DNA of 64,000 nt, taken from contig NZ_AP014635.1 in assembly GCF_001547935.1 (NCBI RefSeq), positions 744,001 to 808,000 on the forward strand. Reading direction: 5' to 3'. Position numbers and translations under genes: made by a program. A model generated the notes under the pieces. The model did not search any database. It was not told where the DNA came from and saw only the letters and a program-made list of their open reading frames with translations. Position 1 is the first letter of the stretch. Each line of letters starts with the position of its first letter. This DNA is from Vibrio tritonius (GTDB lineage Bacteria > Pseudomonadota > Gammaproteobacteria > Enterobacterales > Vibrionaceae). Positions 11,484 through 20,770 of the stretch are shown here, piece by piece.

Positions 11484-11810
11484 ATGAGAGTTTTTTCGTT
11501 AGTCTGTTTTTTGGTTAGTGCATTGTTTTCTTGCGCATTGTTTTCTGGTCAGGCATTGGCTGCTGACCCTGTAGCCGGTCAGCAAAAATCGGCTAGTTGT
11601 GTGGCGTGTCATGGCGCCAATGGGGTTGCGATTATTCCAGGCTATCCAAGCTTGAAAGGTCAAAACGAACAATATTTAGTGATGTCGATGCAGGCCTATA
11701 AGAATAAACAGCGTACTGGCGGTATGGCCAGTATGATGCAGGCACAGATGTCGATTCTTAGTAATGAAGATATTGAAAATATCGCCGCTTATTTTGCTAA
11801 CATGAAGTAA
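11484..11810 (+). CDS. Small periplasmic c-type cytochrome
   Basis: The 108-residue product has a long hydrophobic signal peptide ending near QALAAD and a single haem-binding motif CVACH at about residues 38-42. Methionines in GGMASMMQAQM are candidates for the sixth haem ligand. It belongs to the small cytochrome c553/c5 class that carries electrons in the periplasm; the partner oxidase or reductase is not nearby. It lies 23 bp after tilS and may share its transcript. Confidence 0.85.
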   Translation: MRVFSLVCFLVSALFSCALFSGQALAADPVAGQQKSASCVACHGANGVAIIPGYPSLKGQNEQYLVMSMQAYKNKQRTGGMASMMQAQMSILSNEDIENIAAYFANMK

Positions 11811-11909
11811 GTATTCTCAGTCTGATTGAATGCGAATGCATCGGTCCGGCTTTTTCGTTGATTGTTTGCTTTGGCTAGATAATAATGCCGGCAAGTGTAT
11901 GAAGTGTAA

Positions 11910-12257
<348 letters not shown>

Positions 12258-12272
12258 TCCCCTCATGTCAAT

Positions 12273-12344
12273 ATGTTGGAGTCGTATGATGTGCAACTCC
12301 AACATGTAATCGTTGAAAATCAAGGAGCCCATGCTCCTTTTTTT
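12273..12344 (+). terminator. Double hairpin after glnB
   Basis: The first hairpin pairs ATGTTGGAGT (12273-12282) with ACTCCAACAT (12296-12305). The second, AAGGAGC with GCTCCTT (12322-12339), is followed by a T-run to 12344 and is the likely intrinsic terminator. Confidence 0.75.
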
Positions 12345-12358
12345 ATAGTGAAAAACGT

Positions 12359-13216
12359 ATGAGAAAACGCTACTTATTTTTTTCCAGCTTGTTGTTAATT
12401 GGCTCGGGGGTCAGTAGTTTCCTTACTATTTTCTCTATACCAAAACATCCACAGTTGTTGACTGTTAACGAAGAGGGAGAAGAACAACCTCTTGTCTGTT
12501 ACCAAGGTGAGCCGCAGCACGTACTTGATCGCAACGGTGAGCTCAATGTTCTGGTCTGGAATATCTACAAACAAAATCGTGGGGAATGGGCCTCAGCATT
12601 AACGGGTTTTAGTTCTGATGCTGACCTGCTGCTGCTGCAAGAGGCGAGCATGAATGAGCCGTTGAAGCAGTGGATTGCGCAGAATAATTGGGATGGGGCA
12701 CAAGCCAACGCGTTTCGAGTGCTCGGCGAATCAACCGGTGTGTTGAATTTGTCGAAACTCATGCCGAGTTTAGCTTGTGCCTATACTGAAGTTGAACCTT
12801 GGTTGCGTCTACCTAAATCAGGCATTTACGCCGAGTATCCTTTAAGTACCGGGGAAACACTTGCTAGTGTAAATCTGCATGCGGTTAACTTTACCTATGG
12901 TACAGCCGAGTATGAGGCGCAATTAGGGCGATTATTAGACCGACTTGCTCACCATCAAGGCCCTATTATTCTTGCCGGTGATTTTAATAGTTGGAGCTCT
13001 CGGCGCATGCATGTATTGACGCACGCATTGAGTGACATTGGTTTACGTGAAGTTGCATTTGATCCTGATAACCGCATTACTTTTTTCAACGATTTACCGC
13101 TCGACCATGTGTTTTATCGCGGATTAACATTAAATAGTGCGCGTGTACCTGAAACGCAAGCGTCAGACCACAATCCAATGTTGGTCTCATTCTCGCTGAC
13201 TAAAGAGCAGCAATAA
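12359..13216 (+). CDS. yafD: YafD-type endonuclease/exonuclease/phosphatase family protein
   Basis: The 285-residue product belongs to the UPF0294/YafD group of the endonuclease/exonuclease/phosphatase fold. It shows the LNVLVWNIYKQNRGEW start of the fold, LLLQEASM with a metal-binding glutamate, VNLHAVNF, ILAGDFNSWS with the catalytic Asp-Asn pair, and the terminal SDHNPMLV histidine motif. An N-terminal hydrophobic segment (about residues 4-26) suggests membrane anchoring or export. Its substrate is not known. Position before mltD-gloB-yafS-rnhA-dnaQ matches E. coli, which supports the name. Confidence 0.88.
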   Translation: MRKRYLFFSSLLLIGSGVSSFLTIFSIPKHPQLLTVNEEGEEQPLVCYQGEPQHVLDRNGELNVLVWNIYKQNRGEWASALTGFSSDADLLLLQEASMNEPLKQWIAQNNWDGAQANAFRVLGESTGVLNLSKLMPSLACAYTEVEPWLRLPKSGIYAEYPLSTGETLASVNLHAVNFTYGTAEYEAQLGRLLDRLAHHQGPIILAGDFNSWSSRRMHVLTHALSDIGLREVAFDPDNRITFFNDLPLDHVFYRGLTLNSARVPETQASDHNPMLVSFSLTKEQQ

Positions 13217-13241
13217 CGTATGTAACGGTTAGCACTCAAAC

Positions 13242-13271
13242 AAAAAAGAGCCTTTATATCGGCTCTTTTTT
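13242..13271. terminator. Bidirectional terminator between yafD and mltD
   Basis: AAAAAAGAGCC and GGCTCTTTTTT flank an 8-base loop. The A-run on one side and T-run on the other let it serve the two convergent genes. Confidence 0.8.
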
Positions 13272-13301
13272 CGTTTAGATATCGGAGTGAGTCAAGCTTG
13301 G

Positions 13302-14879
13302 CTACACACTGACTTTGGTGACATCCACGTACAGTTTGAGTTTTTGCCCCGGCTGTAGGTATTTCTGATTCGCCATTTCGTTCCATTCGATGATGTCACC
13401 GGTTTTTACTTTGAAGCGACTAGCAATGCCACTTAGGGTATCGCCATTACGTACTTCATAGAACACCGTACGAATGATGGCACCGTCAGAACTCTCTTTC
13501 CAAATCACCAGCTTTTGCCCCACACGTAATGTGTCAATCGGGCTCATGCCATTCCATTTGGCTAATGAACGATAAGAAACATTATTTGAACGCGCAATGG
13601 TCCATAGGCTTTCTCCATCACGAACCGTATGATCGATTTTGTATTGGCCACGCGCTAAAGATTGCAGCTTGGCTAAACGGTTACTCGCGGTTAGAGCGTA
13701 AGCTTTTTCGTCTTTCACTGCCGTTGGAATCATCAAGTATTGACCGATACGAATGGTGTTTCCTGAAAGACTATTCGCAGTTTGAATTACCTTGGTTGTG
13801 GTACTGTGTTTTTGCGCAATCACACTCAGTGTGTCGCCTGAAACGACTTTATAACGAATCAGTTTCATACCAGAGCCACGATTCTTTTCAACGTTCGCCA
13901 CAAATTTGGCTACTCGCTCAATTGGAATCAACAATTGGTAAGGGCCGCTTGGTGAGGTCGCCCACTGATTATAAGCTGGGTTATAGCTTTGGAGCTCTTT
14001 CACTGTCATGCCTGCATATTTAGCAGCAATGGCTAAATCGAGCTGTTCTTCAGGATCAACGAGTTGAAGTACTGGTGCATTGGTAATTTTAGGTAACTCG
14101 ATGCCATACTTTTTCTGATGCGCCACGATATCTGCCAAAGCTAATAGCTTCGGAACATATCCTGTGGTTTCATCTGGTAAGTCAAGGGAGAAAAAGTCGG
14201 TTGGTTTCCCTAAACGTTGATTTTGACGGATTGCTCGTGAGATACGACCTCCGCCACTATTATAAGCAGCGATGGCTTGATACCAATCACCGTTGAAACG
14301 TTTACCTAATACACTAAGGTAATCTAATGCTGCATCGGTAGCGGCATCAACATCACGACGCCCGTCATACCAAAAATTTTGCTCGAGGCCGTACATTTTT
14401 CCGGTACTAGGAACAAATTGCCATAATCCAGCGGCACTGCCATGGGAATAAGCAAAAGCATCGAATGCACTTTCTACAATGGGTAAAAGGGCAAGTTCTA
14501 ATGGTAAACCACGATCTTCGATCTTAGTGGTAATAAGATAGAGAAATGGTTTGGCGCGCTCCGCAACGATTTTTAAATGATTAGGATGCTTGAGGTACCA
14601 AGTACGGTAGTAATTGACCGACTTGTTATGCGGGATTCCAATGCTCAGTTGCATACCAATCCGTTGCCACAGGTCGTCTTGCTCTGAAGGTAGTATTACC
14701 TTAGGCTTTTTTACCTTTGTGGTGTCGTCTTTTTGCTGCGTTACAGTGGGTTGTACCACTGCAATGTCAGTTTGAGACGCAAGCTCCCCATTTGTCTCTA
14801 CTGTTGTTTGATTCTCTGGCTGGGTAGTTTGGCAACCGGCTAGCAGCAGAGCAAATACCCAACTGAAATGTACTCGCAT
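13302..14879 (-). CDS. mltD: Membrane-bound lytic murein transglycosylase D
   Basis: MltD cleaves the glycan strands of peptidoglycan from the inner face of the outer membrane. The 525-residue precursor starts with a lipoprotein signal (lipobox LLAGC at residue 16). The soluble-transglycosylase domain carries the catalytic glutamate in PIVESAFD near residue 135 and GLWQFVPSTG. Three LysM domains follow at about 340-385, 410-455 and 475-520, each with a GDTLS- or GESLW-type opening; E. coli MltD is shorter (452) with two. The neighbour order with gloB is conserved. Confidence 0.95.
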   Translation of the reverse strand: MRVHFSWVFALLLAGCQTTQPENQTTVETNGELASQTDIAVVQPTVTQQKDDTTKVKKPKVILPSEQDDLWQRIGMQLSIGIPHNKSVNYYRTWYLKHPNHLKIVAERAKPFLYLITTKIEDRGLPLELALLPIVESAFDAFAYSHGSAAGLWQFVPSTGKMYGLEQNFWYDGRRDVDAATDAALDYLSVLGKRFNGDWYQAIAAYNSGGGRISRAIRQNQRLGKPTDFFSLDLPDETTGYVPKLLALADIVAHQKKYGIELPKITNAPVLQLVDPEEQLDLAIAAKYAGMTVKELQSYNPAYNQWATSPSGPYQLLIPIERVAKFVANVEKNRGSGMKLIRYKVVSGDTLSVIAQKHSTTTKVIQTANSLSGNTIRIGQYLMIPTAVKDEKAYALTASNRLAKLQSLARGQYKIDHTVRDGESLWTIARSNNVSYRSLAKWNGMSPIDTLRVGQKLVIWKESSDGAIIRTVFYEVRNGDTLSGIASRFKVKTGDIIEWNEMANQKYLQPGQKLKLYVDVTKVSV

Positions 14880-14951
14880 GTAAGACAGCCTTTCTTCTAA
14901 ATGGCTGCTGATAATACTTGTCGTATTGACATCATGACAAGTAAGAAAACG

Positions 14952-15710
14952 TCAAAATTCGTTTTTCCACTCGCGCAAAGCTGCAAATACAGACAAAGGC
15001 TCAGCATTTAATGTGCGGTTAGATACTGATTTTGCAACACTTGTTAGGTGCGTTCGCAAAAAAGGATTGACCGCTTTTTCGATTTTTATTGTGCTCGGTA
15101 GGGTTGACCTATCTTGCGCTCTAAGACGAATAACATCGTCTCGATATAGTTTAAGTTCTTGATTATCTGGCTCTATTGCCATTGCAAAAGCAATGTTGCT
15201 GGTGGTGTACTCGTGAGCACAGTAGACCTCGGTTTCATCGGGTAACGTCAGTAATTTGTTAAGGGAGTGAAACATTTGCTCCATAGTTCCCTCAAAAACA
15301 CGGCCACAGCCAGCAGAGAATAACACATCACCACAAAAAAGTTTGTTATCACCAATATAGCCTACATGACCAAGAGTGTGGCCAGGTAAATCGATTACGG
15401 TAAATAATTCTCCAAAAAGTTCAATTTGATTCCCTTCCTCTACAGGGTGAGTGAGCGTTGGAATGGGTTCTTTTTTCGGGCCAACCACATTAAGGTGAGG
15501 ATAATGGTGAACTAGGTCTGGAACTCCACCGATATGGTCGTTATGGTGGTGGGTGATTAAGATGGCTTCTGGGGTTAGTTGGTGTTCTTGCAGATAACGT
15601 AATACAGGCGCTGCATCGCCCGGATCGACAATAGCGCAACGCTGATCGCTATTTTGAATCAGCCAGATGTAATTATCGTTAAATGCAGGTATGCTTTTGA
15701 TATGTAACAT
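14952..15710 (-). CDS. gloB: Hydroxyacylglutathione hydrolase (glyoxalase II)
   Basis: GloB hydrolyses S-lactoylglutathione to lactate and glutathione, the second step of methylglyoxal detoxification. The 252-residue protein is a metallo-beta-lactamase-fold enzyme with the metal motif [10 protein letters not shown] at residues 53-62, a histidine in [10 protein letters not shown], and the bridging aspartate in [20 protein letters not shown] supplies the last ligand. It is divergent from yafS with only 37 bp between start codons, so the promoters must overlap. Confidence 0.96.
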   Translation of the reverse strand: MLHIKSIPAFNDNYIWLIQNSDQRCAIVDPGDAAPVLRYLQEHQLTPEAILITHHHNDHIGGVPDLVHHYPHLNVVGPKKEPIPTLTHPVEEGNQIELFGELFTVIDLPGHTLGHVGYIGDNKLFCGDVLFSAGCGRVFEGTMEQMFHSLNKLLTLPDETEVYCAHEYTTSNIAFAMAIEPDNQELKLYRDDVIRLRAQDRSTLPSTIKIEKAVNPFLRTHLTSVAKSVSNRTLNAEPLSVFAALREWKNEF

Positions 15711-15747
15711 GAGTTATCTCCAGTCGCCTAGGTGAAGCGAGTTAGCA

Positions 15748-16497
15748 ATGAAACCAGCACGCAGCAAAAGAATAATTGAGCAGCCTCATTCTTGGGCCCA
15801 ACTGAAAAATGGTCAGTGGGTCAGTGAATCCATTCAAATGCGCCTTGATGAGTGGAGCCCTAAACTGTTTGGCTACCATTTGCTCAAATTGGGTGGACTA
15901 AGCTGTGAGCTTGCCAGCAGTCACTGCAATATTCAACACCAAGTCCATATGGACATTGAAAATCCACTGCATACCGTGATTGCTGATGGTTATGATTTAC
16001 CGTTTCTTGAAAAAAGTATTGACGCGGTTATCTTATCTCATCAACTGGATTACTGTAATGACCCGCACCGTTTATTGCGAGAGGTTGACAGAGTTCTGAT
16101 AGACGATGGTTGTCTGATCATTACTGGGTTTAATCCAGTGAGTTGGATGGGCTTAACCCGGTTGTTGCCATGGCGGAAAAATAACCTACCTTGGAGTGGG
16201 CGAATGTTTACGCCTAACCGTGTTAAAGATTGGCTTGGTTTACTCAACTATCAAGTCGTGGATTGTGAGCAATATGCGGTATTTCCTATTTATAAATATC
16301 GCACGGTTTGGACTTGGTTAGAAAATTCAATGGGAGAGTGGGCCTCAGGTTTTGGCTGTCTCTATTTCATCGTGGCACGTAAGCGGACGTATCCATTACA
16401 ACCTATCAAACCCCACTGGCGGTTTAAACGACGTTTTTATCCAGTAGGGCTTAATTATCGCATCAAAGATGATGGAGAGTGTCCACCACGAAGCTAG
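15748..16497 (+). CDS. yafS: YafS-type SAM-dependent methyltransferase
   Basis: This 249-residue protein has a methyltransferase-11-like core: LPFLEKSIDAVILSH and LLREVDRVLIDDGCLIITGF are the usual post-motif strands for SAM-binding enzymes. The N-terminal glycine-rich motif I is weak. The substrate is not established. The position between gloB and rnhA is the same as yafS in E. coli. Its end is only seven bases from the convergent rnhA stop and both stops lie in one hairpin. Confidence 0.85.
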   Translation: MKPARSKRIIEQPHSWAQLKNGQWVSESIQMRLDEWSPKLFGYHLLKLGGLSCELASSHCNIQHQVHMDIENPLHTVIADGYDLPFLEKSIDAVILSHQLDYCNDPHRLLREVDRVLIDDGCLIITGFNPVSWMGLTRLLPWRKNNLPWSGRMFTPNRVKDWLGLLNYQVVDCEQYAVFPIYKYRTVWTWLENSMGEWASGFGCLYFIVARKRTYPLQPIKPHWRFKRRFYPVGLNYRIKDDGECPPRS

Positions 16498-16515
16498 CCG
16501 TTAATTAGCTAGCTT
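16491..16515. terminator. Hairpin shared by the convergent ends of yafS and rnhA
   Basis: AAGCTAGC (16491-16498) pairs with GCTAGCTT (16508-16515). The yafS stop TAG (16495-16497) lies in the left arm, and the rnhA stop lies in the loop. No T-run follows, so termination here is inferred only. Confidence 0.45.
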
Positions 16516-16969
16516 GGTAGCCCGTGTCTTCTTCGGTTGGGTTACCTGCTGCTGTGCGGGCTAATTCATCACACAATTCGTTCTCACGATGGCCTGCGTG
16601 ACCTTTTACCCAATGCCATTCAATGTCGTGGCGTTGAGTTTCTTGGTCGAGTAATTTCCATAGATCGGCATTCTTAACAGGTTTTTTATCCGCGGTTTTC
16701 CAGTCGCGTTTTTTCCAGTTATGGATCCATTGGGTAATACCTTGGCGAACGTATTGGCTATCGGTAGTCAATGTTACCTTGCAAGACTCTTTAAGTGTTT
16801 GTAAAGCAACAATTGCCGCCAACATTTCCATGCGATTGTTGGTCGTGAGTTTATAGCCTTTAGCCAGCGTTTTTTCGGTCTGTTTATAGCGCATTACCAC
16901 ACCGTAACCACCTGGGCCCGGATTGCCTAAACAAGAACCATCAGTGAAAATTTCCACCTGTTTCTTCAT
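16505..16969 (-). CDS. rnhA: Ribonuclease HI
   Basis: RNase HI degrades the RNA strand of RNA-DNA hybrids. The 154-residue protein has all four acidic active-site residues: Asp in [12 protein letters not shown], Glu in [10 protein letters not shown], Asp in [10 protein letters not shown] and Asp in NELCDELA, plus the catalytic histidine in [10 protein letters not shown]. It is divergent from dnaQ (56 bp), the classic rnhA-dnaQ arrangement with overlapping promoters. Confidence 0.98.
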   Translation of the reverse strand: MKKQVEIFTDGSCLGNPGPGGYGVVMRYKQTEKTLAKGYKLTTNNRMEMLAAIVALQTLKESCKVTLTTDSQYVRQGITQWIHNWKKRDWKTADKKPVKNADLWKLLDQETQRHDIEWHWVKGHAGHRENELCDELARTAAGNPTEEDTGYQAS

Positions 16970-17025
16970 GATTTGATACTATTGGTTTAAGCACACAATT
17001 GGCATAGTCTGACATAGATATCCTA

Positions 17026-17760
17026 ATGAATACTAGCATCAATTCCGAATACAACCGTATCGTCGTACTCGATACGGAAACTACAGGTATGAACCGTGAA
17101 GGCGGTCCACACTACGAAGGGCACCGAATTATCGAGATCGGTGCAGTTGAAATCATTAACCGTAAACTGACGGGTAAGCATTTCCACGTCTATTTAAAAC
17201 CGGATCGTTTGATTCAAGAAGAAGCAATTGATGTCCACGGTATTACCGATGAGTTTTTGGTAGATAAACCGGAATATCGTGATGTACACGCCGAGTTTAT
17301 TGACTTCATTCAAGGTGCTGAATTAGTTGCCCACAATGCGCCCTTCGACGTGGGCTTTATGGATTATGAATTTGCTAAGCTAGGTAATACATCGGTTAAA
17401 ACAGCAGATATTTGCAAAATTACCGATACCTTAGCGATGGCGAAGAAAATCTTCCCCGGTAAGCGTAACAACTTGGATGTATTGTGTGAGCGTTATGGTA
17501 TCGATAACTCCCACCGTACTCTCCACGGCGCATTGCTCGATGCGGAAATTCTAGCGGATGTTTTCCTGCTGATGACCGGTGGGCAAACATCGTTGCAATT
17601 TTCGGCATCAGGATCGGCTTCAGGGGAAATGGGAGCAAGTTCAATAAAACGTGTGGCTACTGATAGAAAACCATTAAAGGTTTTGCAGGCAACTGCCGAT
17701 GAAATACAAGCACATGAGGAAAGGTTGGGATTAGTCAGTAATTGCCTCTGGGGACAGTAG
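17026..17760 (+). CDS. dnaQ: DNA polymerase III epsilon (proofreading) subunit
   Basis: DnaQ is the 3'-5' exonuclease that proofreads for DnaE. The 244-residue product carries the three exonuclease motifs: ExoI VLDTETTGM near residue 15, ExoII AHNAPFDVGFM near 103, and ExoIII HGALLDAEILAD near 170. The C-terminal tail after about residue 190 is the part that binds DnaE. It is divergent from rnhA and is followed after nine bases by a membrane protein gene. Confidence 0.97.
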   Translation: MNTSINSEYNRIVVLDTETTGMNREGGPHYEGHRIIEIGAVEIINRKLTGKHFHVYLKPDRLIQEEAIDVHGITDEFLVDKPEYRDVHAEFIDFIQGAELVAHNAPFDVGFMDYEFAKLGNTSVKTADICKITDTLAMAKKIFPGKRNNLDVLCERYGIDNSHRTLHGALLDAEILADVFLLMTGGQTSLQFSASGSASGEMGASSIKRVATDRKPLKVLQATADEIQAHEERLGLVSNCLWGQ

Positions 17761-17768
17761 GAGAGTCT

Positions 17769-19019
17769 ATGTGGAAGGTGTTAGTGGGTGCGTTGGCCTT
17801 GTTGGCTAGCATCCATGTTTGGGCGGCCAGTGAGTCCACAATGTCTCTGTTAGACAACCGATTTCGGGTGGATCCGAGCATAGAACAGATTACATTTGTG
17901 ATTTATCGGGCTAACAATTCACGCCCGGTGGTCTTGGTTCGTCCTGACGGAAAGAAATACTACGCTTGGAAATCACCAGAAAATGTTCGGTGGTATGAAG
18001 AGTCGTCGATGGATATTATTTCCATTGAGAAACCGATGCCGGGACCTTGGCAAGCGGTCGGTAAAGTGACACCAAAAAACCACATCAAGATGCTCTCTAA
18101 TCTGAAACTCGCTTCCGATACATTCCCCGCTCGTTTATATCAGGGTGAAGAAATTAAATTTACTGCGCGTTTAACCTCTGATGGAAAGCCGCTCCAAATT
18201 CGCGAGTTCCTCGATAAAATTCACCTAAAAGTGACCTTCACTAAATACATTGAAAACGAAGAAGCCTTAGTCAAAGAAGCGCGTCCTATTCCAGATGTGC
18301 TTGGTGAGTTTTCTGATGACGGTAAAGGACTTGATGAAAAGGCAAGTGATGGGGAGTTTACCGTTGCGCTAAAGATTCATTCAGAGCCGGGCAAGTATCG
18401 GGTGCGTATTACTTCTGGTAACGGTGTGTTCCTTCGAGCTCAAGAGCAAGTTGTACTTGTCTATCCTACTCCCTATTCAGCCACCTTTATCCAATCTCGT
18501 GTTACAGGGCAACCGCATCAAATTGTGCTTAGTGGTGAACAAGGTATGGTTACTCCGGGGTCCCTTGCCACGCAAATAGAACATAAAGATGCACAAGGTG
18601 CGACGGCTTACTATGATGCGCAAGCGGATAAAAATGATTTAAAAGTTACGGTGAATGTTCCTAACAGTGGTGAGTTAGGTCAGTATTCTTGGTCTGGTAC
18701 TTTATATACTAACGATTTAGCATCCGGACGCTCTTTAGTTTTTCCAATTAGTGAGCATACTTACAGCATTGTCAGTGAGATTGACCTAGAGCAAACGCGT
18801 TTAATGCGCGAAAAAGAAGCGGAAATGCAGCGTAAAATTCAACAAGAGAAAGATCTGCTGCAAGCTCGAGAAGATGCCCGTAAAAGTCGTATGATGGCGA
18901 TCATCATTGGTAATGTGGTGGTTATTTTAGTTGGTCTAATTGCTTGGTTTGTCATTCGTAAATTGAAAGCGCGCAAGGCGTTGCAACCTGAGATGCAATT
19001 GGATATGCCAAAAAAATAG
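17769..19019 (+). CDS. TIGR03503-type membrane-anchored protein of unknown function
   Basis: The 416-residue protein starts with a signal peptide (to about residue 20), continues as a mostly beta-strand periplasmic region, and has one transmembrane segment near the C-terminus (IIIGNVVVILVGLIAWFVI) with a short basic cytoplasmic tail. It resembles the TIGR03503 family, found in marine gammaproteobacteria; function is unknown. The ATG at 17769 is chosen; a longer frame would overlap dnaQ. It is likely cotranscribed with dnaQ. A von Willebrand-type domain is possible but I cannot confirm it. Confidence 0.75.
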   Translation: MWKVLVGALALLASIHVWAASESTMSLLDNRFRVDPSIEQITFVIYRANNSRPVVLVRPDGKKYYAWKSPENVRWYEESSMDIISIEKPMPGPWQAVGKVTPKNHIKMLSNLKLASDTFPARLYQGEEIKFTARLTSDGKPLQIREFLDKIHLKVTFTKYIENEEALVKEARPIPDVLGEFSDDGKGLDEKASDGEFTVALKIHSEPGKYRVRITSGNGVFLRAQEQVVLVYPTPYSATFIQSRVTGQPHQIVLSGEQGMVTPGSLATQIEHKDAQGATAYYDAQADKNDLKVTVNVPNSGELGQYSWSGTLYTNDLASGRSLVFPISEHTYSIVSEIDLEQTRLMREKEAEMQRKIQQEKDLLQAREDARKSRMMAIIIGNVVVILVGLIAWFVIRKLKARKALQPEMQLDMPKK

Positions 19020-19174
19020 TAGGTTTGTGCATTTAATAATGCAGAAACGTCGGAAAGGTGGAAATCTTTTATATAAATGGTCGACAGTGTGGGAAGAATG
19101 GGTAAACTCACACTGGTTAAGCGTCATTTCATTAAGAGAATGTCCTACACAGAACAACAAAGAGAACCAAACCT

Positions 19175-19750
19175 ATGTACCATGATTTGATCAAAAGCGA
19201 ATTAACTGAAGCAGCTGAAGTATTGAACGCTTTTTTGAGCGATGAGCATAACATTGCTCAAATTGAAGCGGCGGCAAAGCTGATTGCGGACTCTTTTAAA
19301 CAAGGTGGTAAAGTGCTGTCTTGTGGTAACGGTGGCTCACACTGTGATGCAATGCACTTTGCTGAAGAACTGACAGGGCGTTACCGTGAAAACCGTCCTG
19401 GCTACCCAGGTATTGCGATTTCTGACCCAAGCCACTTGTCTTGTGTGAGTAACGATTTCGGTTACGATTTCGTTTTTTCTCGCTACGTTGAAGCGGTAGG
19501 CATGAAAGGGGATGTCCTGTTTGGTTTATCGACTTCTGGTAATTCAGGTAATATTTTAAAAGCCATTGAAGCGGCGAAAGCAAAAGGGATGAAAACCATT
19601 GCTCTGACCGGTAAAGATGGCGGTAAAATGGCCGGTGTTGCGGATATTGAAATTCGTGTACCACACTTTGGTTATGCTGATCGCATTCAAGAAGTTCATA
19701 TTAAAATCATTCACATCGTGATCCAATTGATCGAAAAAGAGATGGCGTAA
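19175..19750 (+). CDS. gmhA: Sedoheptulose-7-phosphate isomerase
   Basis: GmhA converts sedoheptulose 7-phosphate to D-glycero-D-manno-heptose 7-phosphate, the first step of heptose synthesis for the LPS core. The 191-residue SIS-domain protein has [20 protein letters not shown] near residue 50, with glutamate ligands, and [15 protein letters not shown] near 115 for phosphate binding. In E. coli the gene lies between fadE and yafJ; here yafJ follows but fadE is missing upstream. Confidence 0.96.
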   Translation: MYHDLIKSELTEAAEVLNAFLSDEHNIAQIEAAAKLIADSFKQGGKVLSCGNGGSHCDAMHFAEELTGRYRENRPGYPGIAISDPSHLSCVSNDFGYDFVFSRYVEAVGMKGDVLFGLSTSGNSGNILKAIEAAKAKGMKTIALTGKDGGKMAGVADIEIRVPHFGYADRIQEVHIKIIHIVIQLIEKEMA

Positions 19751-19757
19751 TGACGTT

Positions 19758-19794
19758 CATCCCCACGGGGAGTCCATGACTCTCGGTGGGGATG
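19758..19794 (+). promoter_or_regulatory. Long hairpin between gmhA and yafJ
   Basis: CATCCCCAC (19758-19766) pairs with GTGGGGATG (19786-19794), and inside it GAGTC pairs with GACTC around a CAT loop. There is no T-run, so it may protect the gmhA mRNA end or tune yafJ expression rather than terminate. Confidence 0.5.
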
Positions 19795-19823
19795 GTGGTT
19801 TAAAATAAGGAGTGGTTTAAACC

Positions 19824-20669
19824 ATGTGTGAGTTGCTCGGCATGAGCGCAAATGTGCCCACCGATATTTGTTTTAGTTTTACTGGATTAATTCAACGAGG
19901 CGGCCGGACAGGCCCTCATCGTGATGGTTGGGGGATTACCTTTTATGAAGGAAAAGGTTTTCGTACCTTTAAAGATCCTGCTCCAAGCTGCCAGTCTAAA
20001 ATTGCACAATTAGTTCAAAGTTATCCTATCAAAAGCCGTGCGGTTATTAGCCACATTCGTCAAGCAAATCGTGGTAGCGTGTGTTTGGAAAATACCCACC
20101 CTTTTACCCGCGAGTTGTGGGGGCGTTACTGGACTTTTGCTCATAATGGTCAATTGACTGACTATGAGACGATGGCGACGGGGCGGCATCGTCCTGTCGG
20201 TAAAACGGATAGTGAGGTGGCATTTTGCTGGTTGCTTAACCAAATGGAACATCGTTATCCTGAGCCACCGGTTAATATGACTGGGGTGTTTCGCTTTATT
20301 TGCGAATTGTGCGATGAACTAAAAGAGAAAGGGGTATTTAATATGCTTCTCTCTGATGGTGAGTATGTCATGAGTTACTGTACTAACCATTTGTATTGGA
20401 TCACGCGCCAAGCTCCGTTTGGTCATGCAGCCTTGATTGACGAAGATGTGGAAATCAATTTCCAAGAAGAAACAACACCAGAAGATGTCGTGTCAGTTAT
20501 CGCTACTCAGCCGTTAACCGGTAATGAGGCTTGGCAACGCATGAAGCCTGGAGAGTTTAGCTTATTCCATTTTGGTAAGCGCATTGCGACCAATCAAGCT
20601 GAATTAGTTAATGTTCCTTTTGCCGCTCCTCGGCCTGGAAATCAAGCTCCAACAGAACCTCTACGCTAG
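19824..20669 (+). CDS. yafJ: Class II glutamine amidotransferase-like protein YafJ
   Basis: The 281-residue protein has an N-terminal Ntn-hydrolase glutaminase domain: after removal of Met1, Cys2 in MCELLGMSAN becomes the nucleophile. RDGWGITFYEG and AHNGQLTDYE are the standard glutaminase motifs. No synthase domain follows, so it is a stand-alone amidotransferase whose acceptor is unknown. It follows gmhA after a hairpin, the same order as in E. coli. Confidence 0.88.
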   Translation: MCELLGMSANVPTDICFSFTGLIQRGGRTGPHRDGWGITFYEGKGFRTFKDPAPSCQSKIAQLVQSYPIKSRAVISHIRQANRGSVCLENTHPFTRELWGRYWTFAHNGQLTDYETMATGRHRPVGKTDSEVAFCWLLNQMEHRYPEPPVNMTGVFRFICELCDELKEKGVFNMLLSDGEYVMSYCTNHLYWITRQAPFGHAALIDEDVEINFQEETTPEDVVSVIATQPLTGNEAWQRMKPGEFSLFHFGKRIATNQAELVNVPFAAPRPGNQAPTEPLR

Positions 20670-20686
20670 GGCTTGAGCAATAGATT

Positions 20687-20712
20687 CAAGTAACTTCAAG
20701 GTACTGTTTCAG
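20687..20712 (-). repeat. Partial copy of a dispersed intergenic repeat
   Basis: On the minus strand this reads CTGAAACAGTACCTTGAAG and then TTACTTG. It matches the arm of the hairpin repeat at 32304-32358 and the half copy at 60139-60170, but lacks the GGGTATA end. Confidence 0.6.
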
Positions 20713-20721
20713 TGGCAAATA

Positions 20722-20750
20722 AAAAGGGTTGAACTCAGTTCAACCCTTTT
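20722..20750. terminator. Bidirectional terminator between yafJ and purN
   Basis: AAAAGGGTTGAAC and GTTCAACCCTTTT form a 13-bp perfect stem with a three-base loop. It serves the two convergent genes. Confidence 0.85.
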
Positions 20751-20770
20751 ATACATCGGTATGATTTGAA

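Noticed and set aside
13529..14023. 164-codon ORF antisense to mltD
   Set aside because: It lies wholly within the well-supported mltD frame and has no ribosome site or family resemblance.
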